64,000 bases of DNA from Opitutaceae bacterium UBA2377. GTDB taxonomy: Bacteria > Verrucomicrobiota > Verrucomicrobiia > Opitutales > Opitutaceae. The position numbers and the translations under genes were made by a program. Below the pieces are notes generated by a model, which saw only the letters and a list, made by a program, of their open reading frames with translations, was not told the DNA's origin and made no database searches. The stretch is taken from assembly GCA_002344205.1 (NCBI GenBank), contig DDSZ01000039.1, positions 239,192 through 303,191 on the forward strand, in the 5' to 3' direction. Shown here in pieces: positions 25,200 through 34,006 of the stretch; the stretch's first letter is position 1, and every line of letters starts with the position of its first letter.

Positions 25200-27276
25200 C
25201 CTCAATCCGGGCCCAGTAGGCCCAGTCGTAGGCCCGGCTGTTGACCGGCCGGCTTGAGAAATGAAGAATTTCGCCCGGCTCCGGATGGTAGGGAATGACT
25301 TCATGCTGCCGGCCCCGATCCGCCGGGTTCGCCACCGGATCCAATCTGCGCCGGTAAATCTCCCTCTCCCCTCTGCCCGCCAACACCCCGGCAATCCGCA
25401 TTTCCACCCCATCGCTTTTGTCACCCGCCTTCTCCCAAGCGGATGATATCATGCCAAAAACCCACTCAATCCGGGCAGCCTGCGCTGGCGCACGCAACCA
25501 GAGATCCGAATCAGGGTGCGCATTGAAGACCATCTCGCCATCATACGGCATCGCGCCCATGCCAAAGCTAAAATGCCCCCGGATGGGCGCAGGGGACACC
25601 CAATGGAAGAGCGACCGGGCCAGACCACTGTTGATGAGTGTCGGCCCGGCGTCGCCCGGTGGCGGCTCCTGCTCTCCCGGCACCTGAATATCGCCATAAT
25701 TGCCACGATCGCTCAAACCTCGCCTCACTTGATCAACATACAGCCGGCGGCAATAAACATCAGCCCGCGGATGCGAAAAGGTGGGGGTGGGATCCAGATC
25801 AAAAGCCGCCACCGCCAGTTCCCGCACCAAGGTGTTGCCACGGTGACCCTCAAGCAGCACCAGCGCGGAGACGTCTTCATCCCACAGCTCGCGGAAAGCC
25901 CGCTCAAGGTAAGCCCGGTCATGCTCCAGCCCGTTGCGGATCATCAGCGCTCGACGCTCCGTGTAATAGGGCAGTATCGCCGCCCAATCCGCCCCCAAGC
26001 CGATGATGACCGAATCCCTTGGAGTGAAATCGCGCAACGTCAGGGTATAGGAAAATCCACCGTCGGTCGGCGCCAGCTGCTGGGGCCGGTATTCGCGCCA
26101 ATAGGTGTGCAGTTGCGCGATCGCCAGCACGCCCATCAACGACCAGCCAAGCCAGCGCAACCTCGGGGAATCAATCAAGCCATGCAGCGCACAGCCAAAA
26201 CCGGCCAACAGGAACACCGCACAGGCATAGAAATAGTATTCCTGATAAGCGTAGGCATACGGGAAGAGCAATTGGGCCAGGAAAAAGACCGAGGCCAGCC
26301 CGGCGATACGCCGACGCTCCCGCGGCACAGCCGCCCAAGCAACACCCAAGACCGCAAGCAACAGCCAGGCAGGCATGAGCGCCTCCCGCCAGCGGTCCAT
26401 CAATGTCCGCCAGACTGACCCCGAAAACCGCGCGGCCAGATCATCCAGCCCCCAATTGCCCAGCGACAGGTTGCCCGAAGTAAATATCCATGCGGAAGCA
26501 TGCGCGGCCTTGATCGGATCGGTCAGCATGATCCAGAGCCGCAGCAAGCCGAGGGGCACGACCACACCGGCGAACCCCCAAAAAACCGTCTGGGCCGACG
26601 CCCGCCAGCGATCGGACGACCGCAAGTCGCGCCAAAGCTGCCAGGCACCATAGGCCGCCGCCGGCAACAACCACACCGCAAAAGTCGCGCTCTTGATCAA
26701 GGCCGCGCCGGCGCCGGCCGCAGCCGTCAGCACAAACCACGGCCAACGGCGGTGATCCATCATGCCCACAAAGCCCACCAAAAACCAGGCGCAGCACATG
26801 AGCTCCATAGATTCCATGAGGAACGCCCGGGAGTAAAAAATATACACCGGACAGAGCAGGATCAGAATCAGCGGCAACAAACGGCGGTCAGGAGGCAGCC
26901 CCAGACGACCCAACAACAACCACAACGCCGGCAGGGTAAGGTAAAAGCAGGCCAGTGTGATGCTGCGCGCCGCCTCGACCTGGGGTATGTCCGCCGCCCG
27001 GCTCAACAGCACCACGCTCCATTCGTAAAGGGGCACCTCCAACAAAATCGACACCCATGGCTTGCCCACGATCGGGGTTTCATAGAGGAGGGAAAAATCG
27101 TCCTCCCGATCGATGAAATGGCTGATCAGGGCCGTCTGCGTCTGCCGGAATTCATGTCCGGGCATGAAACCCGATGACCAGTTGCGCGTCGCCAGCCAGA
27201 AATGTCCCAGCAAGGCGCACCCAAAAAGCACCATGATGATTTTCGCCGCGGAGTCGGCTGGCTTGCGGTCGGACAT
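25192..27276 (-). CDS. GT-C-like membrane glycosyltransferase with C-terminal NPADRG module
   Basis: 694 aa. TM1 (about 11-30) leads to HEFRQTQTAL with Glu42 as putative catalytic acid, then KPWVSILLEVPLYEW and about ten TM helices, including a loop DPIKAAHASAWIF shared with the genes at 29655 and 31800. The soluble C-terminal part has GLGADWAAILPYY, then the final module NAHPDSDLWL, SDGVEMRI, RRLDPVANPADRG and DWAYWARIEV. Likely role: transfer from a polyprenyl-P-sugar at the outer membrane face of the inner membrane. ATG 27276 is chosen because it puts the key Glu at residue 42, as in both close paralogues; 27294 is an alternative. The 156-base gap to the divergent gene at 27433 must hold both promoters, but I see no clear consensus. 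Confidence 0.82.
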   Translation of the reverse strand: MSDRKPADSAAKIIMVLFGCALLGHFWLATRNWSSGFMPGHEFRQTQTALISHFIDREDDFSLLYETPIVGKPWVSILLEVPLYEWSVVLLSRAADIPQVEAARSITLACFYLTLPALWLLLGRLGLPPDRRLLPLILILLCPVYIFYSRAFLMESMELMCCAWFLVGFVGMMDHRRWPWFVLTAAAGAGAALIKSATFAVWLLPAAAYGAWQLWRDLRSSDRWRASAQTVFWGFAGVVVPLGLLRLWIMLTDPIKAAHASAWIFTSGNLSLGNWGLDDLAARFSGSVWRTLMDRWREALMPAWLLLAVLGVAWAAVPRERRRIAGLASVFFLAQLLFPYAYAYQEYYFYACAVFLLAGFGCALHGLIDSPRLRWLGWSLMGVLAIAQLHTYWREYRPQQLAPTDGGFSYTLTLRDFTPRDSVIIGLGADWAAILPYYTERRALMIRNGLEHDRAYLERAFRELWDEDVSALVLLEGHRGNTLVRELAVAAFDLDPTPTFSHPRADVYCRRLYVDQVRRGLSDRGNYGDIQVPGEQEPPPGDAGPTLINSGLARSLFHWVSPAPIRGHFSFGMGAMPYDGEMVFNAHPDSDLWLRAPAQAARIEWVFGMISSAWEKAGDKSDGVEMRIAGVLAGRGEREIYRRRLDPVANPADRGRQHEVIPYHPEPGEILHFSSRPVNSRAYDWAYWARIEVR

Positions 27277-27432
27277 GATTCGAGAAATGCGCATGTATTT
27301 GGAGCGGCAACGATTTTTTTGGCCCCGCGCCTCCCCTTGGTCTGGACACCCGGGCCGCCAAGATCCGCCATCCGCCGGCCTCATTTCCTGTATTGAGCAG
27401 GCTGCGCTTTCACCCAATCTTCGCCCGCTTCC

Positions 27433-29643
27433 ATGCACGAAACGCCGACCGCCCACCTGCACTTCGATCCGCCTTTTCCCGGGCTAGTCGGCGGCACGAT
27501 CCTGCAAGGGTGGATTGTCGGCAAAGCCGGCCACCACTACACCGATGTGCGCGTCCGGACCGGCGGCCGGACCTTCGCCGGCGTCCACGGCATCCCCCGC
27601 GAGGATCTGGCCCAATTCTTCAAGTCAACCAAACGCTGCCTGCTCGCGGGGTTCTCCATTACCATGACGCTCCCCGCCGGGCGGCATCGCTTGGAGTTCG
27701 CCGCACTCTCCCTAAAGGGCCAATGGGAGCACCTCGACCATCTCGACTGGGACGTCACCGCACAGGAATCGCTGCCCGATCCGGAGGCCCGCACCCCGCT
27801 CAATGCCGACAGCATGGGCGAGGCCTTGCGAATCATTCTGCGTCGCCTTGGCCATGAGAAGAGCGCTCCCGCCGACATCGCCCGCGAAGTCGTCGCGGGC
27901 ACGGCCGACCGGCATCATCTGCAGCACCCGCCGCGCCCATTCCATGGCCATCTTGACCAACCCCGCACCCACGAGCGCTCGCTGTTCGGCCGTCTGCCCA
28001 TCTCCGGTTGGGTTTATCATGAACAACTGCCGATCAAGCGCGTGCTCGTAACGACGGACCTGCAGGCCATGCAGGAAATGAAGCTCGGTCGGGAAACCGC
28101 TTTCCTCGGCGCCCGCTCCGGCAACTCCCCGTTGGCCGCCCATTGCGGCTATGACGGCTTCCTTGATTTGCCGGCGCAACTCCCCCAGCCGGTCGCCGTG
28201 CGCGTCTACGCCGAGCTGGAAGACGGCAGCTGGCACTTGGGCTCGGTCGCACGGTTCAGCGAAACCGACCAGGAGTTTCTCAAGCTCGCCTACGGCCGGT
28301 TCTCGCCCCTCACCTTCTGGCGCGCCTGGCGGGCGCTGGTCCACGCCATGCGGCGGCGCGGCTGGCCGCTGCCCGCCGGCCGCGGCCCGGTGATCCGGCA
28401 AGTCTGGCGGGAATACCAAGCCCAGGCCCCGCGACGTCGCCAACTGGCGCCCACGCCCCGGCCGGTGATCACCACCCAAGACAAGCCATCCATCCACCTC
28501 ATCACCCACAATCTGAACCGCGAAGGGGCGCCGCTCTTCCTGCTCGAATACGCCCGCCACCTCCACCGGGCGCACGGCCTCAGCCTGAACATCACGAGTG
28601 GCGACGACGGCCCGCTGCGCCCGGAGTTCGCGGCCTTGGGCGCCAAGGTCGGCATCGTGGAGACGGCCTCGCTGCTGCAAGCCACGAGCGCGGCCGAGCT
28701 CCGCCGCCGGCTGGCCGGCCTGGCCGGCAAGGTGGCGCTGGCCGAGACATCGCTGGTCGTCGCCAACACGTTGTCGGCCTGGTGGGGGGTACATCTGGCC
28801 CATCTCGCCGGGCGACCTTCCCTGCTCTACATTCACGAAAGCACGTCACCCAACGGATTTTTTCGCGGCCTGCTGCCCGCCGGACCGCTCGCCGTCGTGG
28901 AAGAGACTTTCCGTCTGGCCAATCGTGTTTCCTTCCTCACCGAAACCACCCGGCACTATTATCAGGCGTTGTCCGACGGCTCGAACTACTGCCTGAACCC
29001 GGGCTGGATCGATCTCGCGGCCATTGATGCATTCCGCACCGCCAACCCACGGGAAAAACTGCGCGCCGCTCTCGGCCTAGCCCCCGATCGCAGGCTTGTC
29101 ATCAACGTCGGCACGATCTGTGAGCGCAAGGGCCAGCATCTGTTTGCCCGGGCGGTGGATTTGCTGTGGGAAAGCGACCCCGAACTCGCGGCCTCCGCGG
29201 ATTTTCTGATGATCGGCGGCCGCCACACCCCCTACGATCGCGACCTGGCCCGGTTCCTCGCCCAGCTCAACCGCCCCAACCTGCGGGCATTGCCCGAGAG
29301 CGAAAATGTTTACGGCTATTACGGCGCCGCCGATATCTTCGCCTGCTCAAGTTACGAAGAGTCGTTTCCCCGTGTCGTCCTCGAAGCCATGGCCTTTGAG
29401 CTGCCCATCGTGAGCACCCGGGTCCACGGCATACCCGAAATGGCGCGACCCGGCTGCGAAGCCATGCTCGTGCCGCCGGGTGATTCGGCCGCGCTGGCCG
29501 AGGCGCTGCAACGCCTGCTTTCATCGCCCGAACCGGGTCGCACGCTGGCCCGGGCGGCCCGGACCCGGATCGATGAGTTCGCCCTGCCCGCCGTATTGCC
29601 GCGCCACATGGCGCTGTTGCGGGCGTTGGCACCGCCAGCCTGA
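27433..29643 (+). CDS. GT4 glycosyltransferase with two N-terminal GW/RPD-like modules
   Basis: 736 aa. Module 1 has LQGWIVGK, YTDVRVRTG, HGIPREDLAQFF (about 10-105). Module 2 (about 165-280) opens with FHGHLDQP and has FGRLPISGWVY and YAELEDGSWHLG. The GT-B part from about 352 carries ITHNLNREGAPLF, YIHESTSPNGFF, NVGTICERKGQHLF and the E-x7-E motif in YEESFPRVVLEAM, then HGIPEMA. All key GT4 positions are intact. It stands alone on the + strand between two - strand GT-C blocks, and its stop is only 11 bases from the stop of the convergent gene at 29655. Closest relatives in the window are the genes at 22974 and 36261. Confidence 0.88.
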   Translation: MHETPTAHLHFDPPFPGLVGGTILQGWIVGKAGHHYTDVRVRTGGRTFAGVHGIPREDLAQFFKSTKRCLLAGFSITMTLPAGRHRLEFAALSLKGQWEHLDHLDWDVTAQESLPDPEARTPLNADSMGEALRIILRRLGHEKSAPADIAREVVAGTADRHHLQHPPRPFHGHLDQPRTHERSLFGRLPISGWVYHEQLPIKRVLVTTDLQAMQEMKLGRETAFLGARSGNSPLAAHCGYDGFLDLPAQLPQPVAVRVYAELEDGSWHLGSVARFSETDQEFLKLAYGRFSPLTFWRAWRALVHAMRRRGWPLPAGRGPVIRQVWREYQAQAPRRRQLAPTPRPVITTQDKPSIHLITHNLNREGAPLFLLEYARHLHRAHGLSLNITSGDDGPLRPEFAALGAKVGIVETASLLQATSAAELRRRLAGLAGKVALAETSLVVANTLSAWWGVHLAHLAGRPSLLYIHESTSPNGFFRGLLPAGPLAVVEETFRLANRVSFLTETTRHYYQALSDGSNYCLNPGWIDLAAIDAFRTANPREKLRAALGLAPDRRLVINVGTICERKGQHLFARAVDLLWESDPELAASADFLMIGGRHTPYDRDLARFLAQLNRPNLRALPESENVYGYYGAADIFACSSYEESFPRVVLEAMAFELPIVSTRVHGIPEMARPGCEAMLVPPGDSAALAEALQRLLSSPEPGRTLARAARTRIDEFALPAVLPRHMALLRALAPPA

Positions 29644-29654
29644 GATCCGCTGCC

Positions 29655-31739
29655 TTACTTCACCTCGATCTTGATCGTGTAAGCCCAGTCGAAGGCGGAG
29701 TGCTCAAACGGCCGGGTGGAAAAACGCAGGACTTCGCCCGGCACCGGCACATACGGAACCACCTCATGCTGATCCCCGCGGTCGGCCGGATTGCGCGCCG
29801 GGTCCAGCAAGCGGCGGTAAATAAGCCGTGAAGCATCGCCGGGCCCTTCTCCCTGCACGATGAACTCGACGCCATCGGTATGGGCCGCGGGATTCTCATA
29901 GGCCCCCGCAAAAATGCCGTAGCTCCAGCGGATCTCCTTCGCGCCGGCCGGCGGCTCCAGCCAAAGGTCCGCATCGGGATGCACGGAAAGCACGCCTTGG
30001 CGACCGTGCATCAACCAGTCCATCCCGAACTGGAAACTGGCCCGTTGGGGCGCTGGCGAAAAAGTGGGGAAGGTGCGCCTGGCCATCTCCGCCGGAAACG
30101 TGATGACGCCTTTCACCGGCTCGTCATCCAGCGCACCGGGCGGCAGTTCAAGTTGCGGGTATTTGCGGCTGTTTTTCAGGATCAACTGCAGGCCCTTGGA
30201 ATAGGTGCGCGAAGCGTAAACGTCGGCGGTGATGAAAGACAATGTGGGCTGGGTCACATCGATGTCGAAGCGGGCCGCCACCATGTCGATGAACGCCCGG
30301 TTCTTCCTCACATCGTTGAAAACGACCAGAGCACAAACCTCCTCATCCTGAAGATCCTGAAAGGCCCGCTCCAGATAGGTCCGGTCGTGTTCGAGCCCGT
30401 TGCGAACCATCAGCGCCTTGCGCTGGGCGTAGAGCGGGGTCACCCCCGCCCAGTCCGCCCCGGCCACGATGATGACCGAATCTTCCGGCGTGTGGTCGCG
30501 CAACAATTCCGTGAACGAATAACCGCCATGATGCCAGATGCTTTGGCCGACCCGGTAGTCCTGCCAGTAGGCCCGCACCTGCGCGGCGAAAGGCGCCAGC
30601 ACCAGCAGGATCACCAGCCAGCGCGGCAGCCGCGTGTCGATCAGCCCCAGCAATGCGTAACCCAGCCCGGCATGCAGGAAGACCGCGCAGGCGTAGAAAT
30701 AATAGTCCTGATAGGCGTAGGCGAAGGGGAACATGAATTGCGCCAGGAAAAACGGCGCCGCCGTGCCGAGCACCTTCCAGCGCACCGCGGGCAGTGCCAG
30801 CCCCAGCAAGAGCCCGGCAAAGATGAACCACCGCGACATGATTCCCTGCTCCCAACAATGCAGCAGGTGCCCCCAGAGTTCACGGGAGAACAGCACCCCC
30901 AGATCAAAGAGCCCCCAGTTGCCCTGCGTAAGATTCTTGGAAGTAAAGATCCAGGCCGAGGCATGGGCGGCCTTGATCGGATCCGTGTATGCAACCCAGG
31001 CCCGCAAGGCAAGCAACGCGACCACTACCGTCGCCAGCCCCCAGGCCGTGGTTTTCAAACCCGCCATCCACCCCGCACGCGTGCGTGCATCCCGCCAGAG
31101 CAACCACGCACCATACGCGGCTCCCGGCACCAGCCAAGCAGCCCAGACTGCGCTCTTGATCACCGCGGCCGCTGTTCCCGTGACGACCGCCAGCGCCAGC
31201 CACCGCCAACACCTGTTGTCCATTGCACGCACAAACGCCAGCAGCCACCACGCGCTGAACATAAGCGCCATCGAATCCATCAGGAAGGCCCGCGAATAAT
31301 AGATGTAGAGCGGTGCGCTGAGGATAAGCGCCAGCGGCAGCAGCCGGCGGGGCTTCGGCAGACCAAGGCGGCCCAAGAGCAGCCAGATCGCCGGCAACGT
31401 CAGATAAAAACAGGCCGCGCTGACCGTTCTCGCCGCCACGATGTGGGGCCAGCCCGTCAACCGGCTCAACAGCACCACCGCCCATTCGTAGATGGGCACC
31501 TCCAACAGCAGCGACACCCACGGCTTGCCAAAAATGGGCACCTCATAGAGCAGCGAAAAGTTGTTCTGCTTGTCGATGTAGTAGGCGACAATCGCCGTAT
31601 GTGCCTGCCGGAACTCATGACCCGACATAAATCCCATCGTCCAGTTGTAAGTGACTCCGTAGAGACTATAAATCAACGCGACCGCGAACAGACCGGTGAG
31701 CAACCACCTTTCTTTGCGGGACACTGGGGAAGAATCCAT
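29655..31739 (-). CDS. GT-C-like membrane glycosyltransferase with C-terminal NPADRG module
   Basis: 694 aa. TM1 (about 12-30), then HEFRQAHTA with Glu42, KPWVSLLLEVPIYEW, LLLGRLGLPKPRRLL, and about ten TM helices to around residue 410. The external part includes VAGADWAGVTPLYAQRK and ends with the shared module SVHPDADLWL, HTDGVEFIV, RRLLDPARNPADRG and DWAYTIKIEV. It is a tandem duplicate of the gene at 31800: the two are co-linear over the full length with long identical protein stretches. ATG 31739 is preferred over an in-frame ATG at 31760 because it gives the same Glu42 register as the paralogues. Probable function: transfer of a lipid-linked sugar outside the membrane; donor unknown. 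Confidence 0.82.
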   Translation of the reverse strand: MDSSPVSRKERWLLTGLFAVALIYSLYGVTYNWTMGFMSGHEFRQAHTAIVAYYIDKQNNFSLLYEVPIFGKPWVSLLLEVPIYEWAVVLLSRLTGWPHIVAARTVSAACFYLTLPAIWLLLGRLGLPKPRRLLPLALILSAPLYIYYSRAFLMDSMALMFSAWWLLAFVRAMDNRCWRWLALAVVTGTAAAVIKSAVWAAWLVPGAAYGAWLLWRDARTRAGWMAGLKTTAWGLATVVVALLALRAWVAYTDPIKAAHASAWIFTSKNLTQGNWGLFDLGVLFSRELWGHLLHCWEQGIMSRWFIFAGLLLGLALPAVRWKVLGTAAPFFLAQFMFPFAYAYQDYYFYACAVFLHAGLGYALLGLIDTRLPRWLVILLVLAPFAAQVRAYWQDYRVGQSIWHHGGYSFTELLRDHTPEDSVIIVAGADWAGVTPLYAQRKALMVRNGLEHDRTYLERAFQDLQDEEVCALVVFNDVRKNRAFIDMVAARFDIDVTQPTLSFITADVYASRTYSKGLQLILKNSRKYPQLELPPGALDDEPVKGVITFPAEMARRTFPTFSPAPQRASFQFGMDWLMHGRQGVLSVHPDADLWLEPPAGAKEIRWSYGIFAGAYENPAAHTDGVEFIVQGEGPGDASRLIYRRLLDPARNPADRGDQHEVVPYVPVPGEVLRFSTRPFEHSAFDWAYTIKIEVK

Positions 31740-31799
31740 CCGGCGAGAAAAACAGCGCAACCGCCCCCGGCAATATTTTAACCCGAGGCGTCGCGCCCT

Positions 31800-33887
31800 T
31801 CAGGGTTCGATCCGGATCCCGGCAAAATACGCCCAGTCCCGCTCGGCGGATTCGAGGGGATGCGTGGAGAAACGCAAAACTTCCCCCGGCAGCGGATGAT
31901 ACTCGATGACCTCGCGCTGGTCGCCCCGATCCGCAGGGTTTTCCCACGGATCAAGGATGCGGCGGTGGATGCGGCGGCGGCTTCCATCCGCCAACTCTCC
32001 CGTCACGACGAACTCCACCCCGTCGGTCTTCGATTCGGGGTTTTCATAGGCCCCCGGCAGAAGGCCGTAGGTCCAGATGATGCGGGCGGCGCTTTCCGGC
32101 GGCCTGATCCACAGGTTGGCCTCCGGGTGCGCCGACAGCACCTGACGCGGTCCGAGCCCCACCCACGCCACGCCGAATTGAAAATCGGCTTGAAATGGCG
32201 CCGGCACAAAGGCCGCGAATTCACTCTGTGCCTGTGCCGGGGAAATACTCACGAGATTCTGCCAAACGGTCACGTCGGGCGGCGCCGGAAGCACCGTCAC
32301 CCTCGGATAGGGTTCGCTCTGCGCCAGCCGCGACCGCAGTGCCGCGGCGTCGGCTTTCGGCACATAGACATCCACATCCTGATAGGTAAAGGTGGGGGCG
32401 CGCGCATCCATCTCCAGCCGGCTCGTCGCGATGGCGATGAAGACGGGGTTCTGCCTCAATTCCCCAACCAGGATCAGGGCCGAGACCTTTTCCCCTTCGA
32501 GTTCTGCGAGCGCCCGCCGCAGATAGACCCGGTCATGCTCCAGCCCGTTGCGGATCATGAGCGCCCTGCGTTGCGCATAATAGGGTATGATCGCCGACCA
32601 GTCGGCACCGGCGATCACAATGACACTGCCCTCCGGCGTGTGCTCGCGCAGCAAATCGGTCAGTGGAATCCCGCCTTGCAGATCCGCACTCTGGCCGACC
32701 CGGTAATCCTGCCAGTAGGCGCGCACTTGCGCGGCCAACGGCACCAGCACAAGCAGGGCGACGACCACGCGCGGACAGCGGGTGTCAAGCAGGCCGGCCA
32801 GCGTGAAACCCAGCGCCGCGAGCACAAAGACCGCGCAGGAATAGAAATAGTAATCCTGGTAGGCATAGGCATTGGGAAAGAGCGCCTGCGCGGCAAAGAA
32901 AGCCGCCCCAAGCCCCAGCACCGGCCCACGCACCCGCGGGAGACACAAGCCGGCGAGCAAACCTGCCCCGATTATCCAACGCGACATGATCGCCTGCTCC
33001 CAACAATGCAGGAGATTCCGCCAGACCTCGGCCGACAGCAGCGGCCGCAGGTCGAACAATCCCCAGTTGCCCTGCGAAAGATGTTTGGAGGTGAAAATCC
33101 ACGCCGAGGCATGCGCGGCCTTGATCGGGTCGGTGTAGGCAATCCACACCCGCAACGCACCCAACGCCACCACCACGGTCGCCAATCCCCAAGCGAGGGT
33201 TTTCAGCGGCGCCACCCACCCTGTTCCGGTGCGCCAATCCCGCCACAGCCGCCAGGCGCCATAGGCGGCGGCCGGCGGCAGCCAGATCGCAAAGGTCGCG
33301 CTCTTCACCAGCGCCGCACCCGTGCCGGCAACCACGGCCAGCACCAGCCACGGCCAGTGCCGCTCATCCATGGTCCGCACGAAGGCCAGCAGCCACCACA
33401 CGCTGAACAGGAATGCCATCGAATCGATGAGGAAAGCCCGCGAGTAAAAGATGTAAACCGGAGCGCAGAGGATCAGCGCCAACACAAGCAGGCGGCGCGG
33501 CTTCGGCAGACCCAGTCGGCCGAGCAGCAGCCAGACCGCCGGCAATGAAAAATAAAAACAGGTCGCCGACACCGCCCGCGCCGCCATGAAGTGCGGCCAG
33601 TCTGTCACCCGGCTCACCCACACGACCGCCCACTCATAAAGCGGCACCTCCAGCAGGATCGACACCCACGGCTTGCCCATCAACGGGGTCTCGTAGAGCA
33701 GCGAAAAGTTGTCGTTCTTGTCGATGTAGTAGCTGATCAGCGCGGTCTGCGCCTGTCGGAATTCATGTCCGGGGAGAAAGCCCTTCGTCCAGTTGTAGGT
33801 GACGCCGTGGAAGCTGTAGATCAACGCGACCGCGAACAGGCCGGCCAAAAGCAGATTTTCGCGGCGGGATGCAGCTGGGGCAGGCAT
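31800..33887 (-). CDS. GT-C-like membrane glycosyltransferase with C-terminal NPADRG module
   Basis: 695 aa. TM1 (about 12-30), HEFRQAQTAL with Glu42, KPWVSILLEVPLYEW, the same LLLGRLGLPKPRRLL segment as its neighbour, and about ten TM helices. The C-terminal soluble part has IAGADWSAIIPYYAQRR and the final module SAHPEANLWI, KTDGVEFVV, RRILDPWENPADRG and DWAYFAGI. It is the upstream member of the tandem pair with 29655; the 60-base gap between them suggests co-transcription. ATG 33887 was chosen over an in-frame start at 33968, which would extend into the divergent promoter region and lacks support in paralogues. The 119-base gap to the divergent GT4 gene at 34007 shows no convincing promoter. 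Confidence 0.82.
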   Translation of the reverse strand: MPAPAASRRENLLLAGLFAVALIYSFHGVTYNWTKGFLPGHEFRQAQTALISYYIDKNDNFSLLYETPLMGKPWVSILLEVPLYEWAVVWVSRVTDWPHFMAARAVSATCFYFSLPAVWLLLGRLGLPKPRRLLVLALILCAPVYIFYSRAFLIDSMAFLFSVWWLLAFVRTMDERHWPWLVLAVVAGTGAALVKSATFAIWLPPAAAYGAWRLWRDWRTGTGWVAPLKTLAWGLATVVVALGALRVWIAYTDPIKAAHASAWIFTSKHLSQGNWGLFDLRPLLSAEVWRNLLHCWEQAIMSRWIIGAGLLAGLCLPRVRGPVLGLGAAFFAAQALFPNAYAYQDYYFYSCAVFVLAALGFTLAGLLDTRCPRVVVALLVLVPLAAQVRAYWQDYRVGQSADLQGGIPLTDLLREHTPEGSVIVIAGADWSAIIPYYAQRRALMIRNGLEHDRVYLRRALAELEGEKVSALILVGELRQNPVFIAIATSRLEMDARAPTFTYQDVDVYVPKADAAALRSRLAQSEPYPRVTVLPAPPDVTVWQNLVSISPAQAQSEFAAFVPAPFQADFQFGVAWVGLGPRQVLSAHPEANLWIRPPESAARIIWTYGLLPGAYENPESKTDGVEFVVTGELADGSRRRIHRRILDPWENPADRGDQREVIEYHPLPGEVLRFSTHPLESAERDWAYFAGIRIEP

Positions 33888-34006
33888 TGGCGCCCCAGAA
33901 AACGCCCGGGCTTTTGCGGGGCAACATCTATTCACCCGGGAAGGCGGCGGCGGGCTCAAGCTTAACATTGACTGGCTTCCCCCCTTGGCGTGCCTTGGCA
34001 GACTGG

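Noticed and set aside
22953..25424. A long - strand open frame (823 codons) opposite the GT4 gene at 22974
   Set aside because: Same GC-driven shadow. The translation has no recognisable domain and conflicts with the + strand GT4 motifs.
27277..27462. Upstream start for the - strand GT-C gene at 25192
   Set aside because: It would overlap the divergent GT4 gene and add a basic, motif-less leader. Paralogues place the key Glu at residue 42 only with the 27276 start.
29880..31781. A 633-codon + strand frame opposite the GT-C gene at 29655
   Set aside because: Low-complexity shadow; the - strand protein has two paralogues with conserved motifs.
33968..33973. TTGACT as a -35 box before the GT4 gene at 34007
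   Set aside because: No -10-like sequence 16-18 bases downstream.
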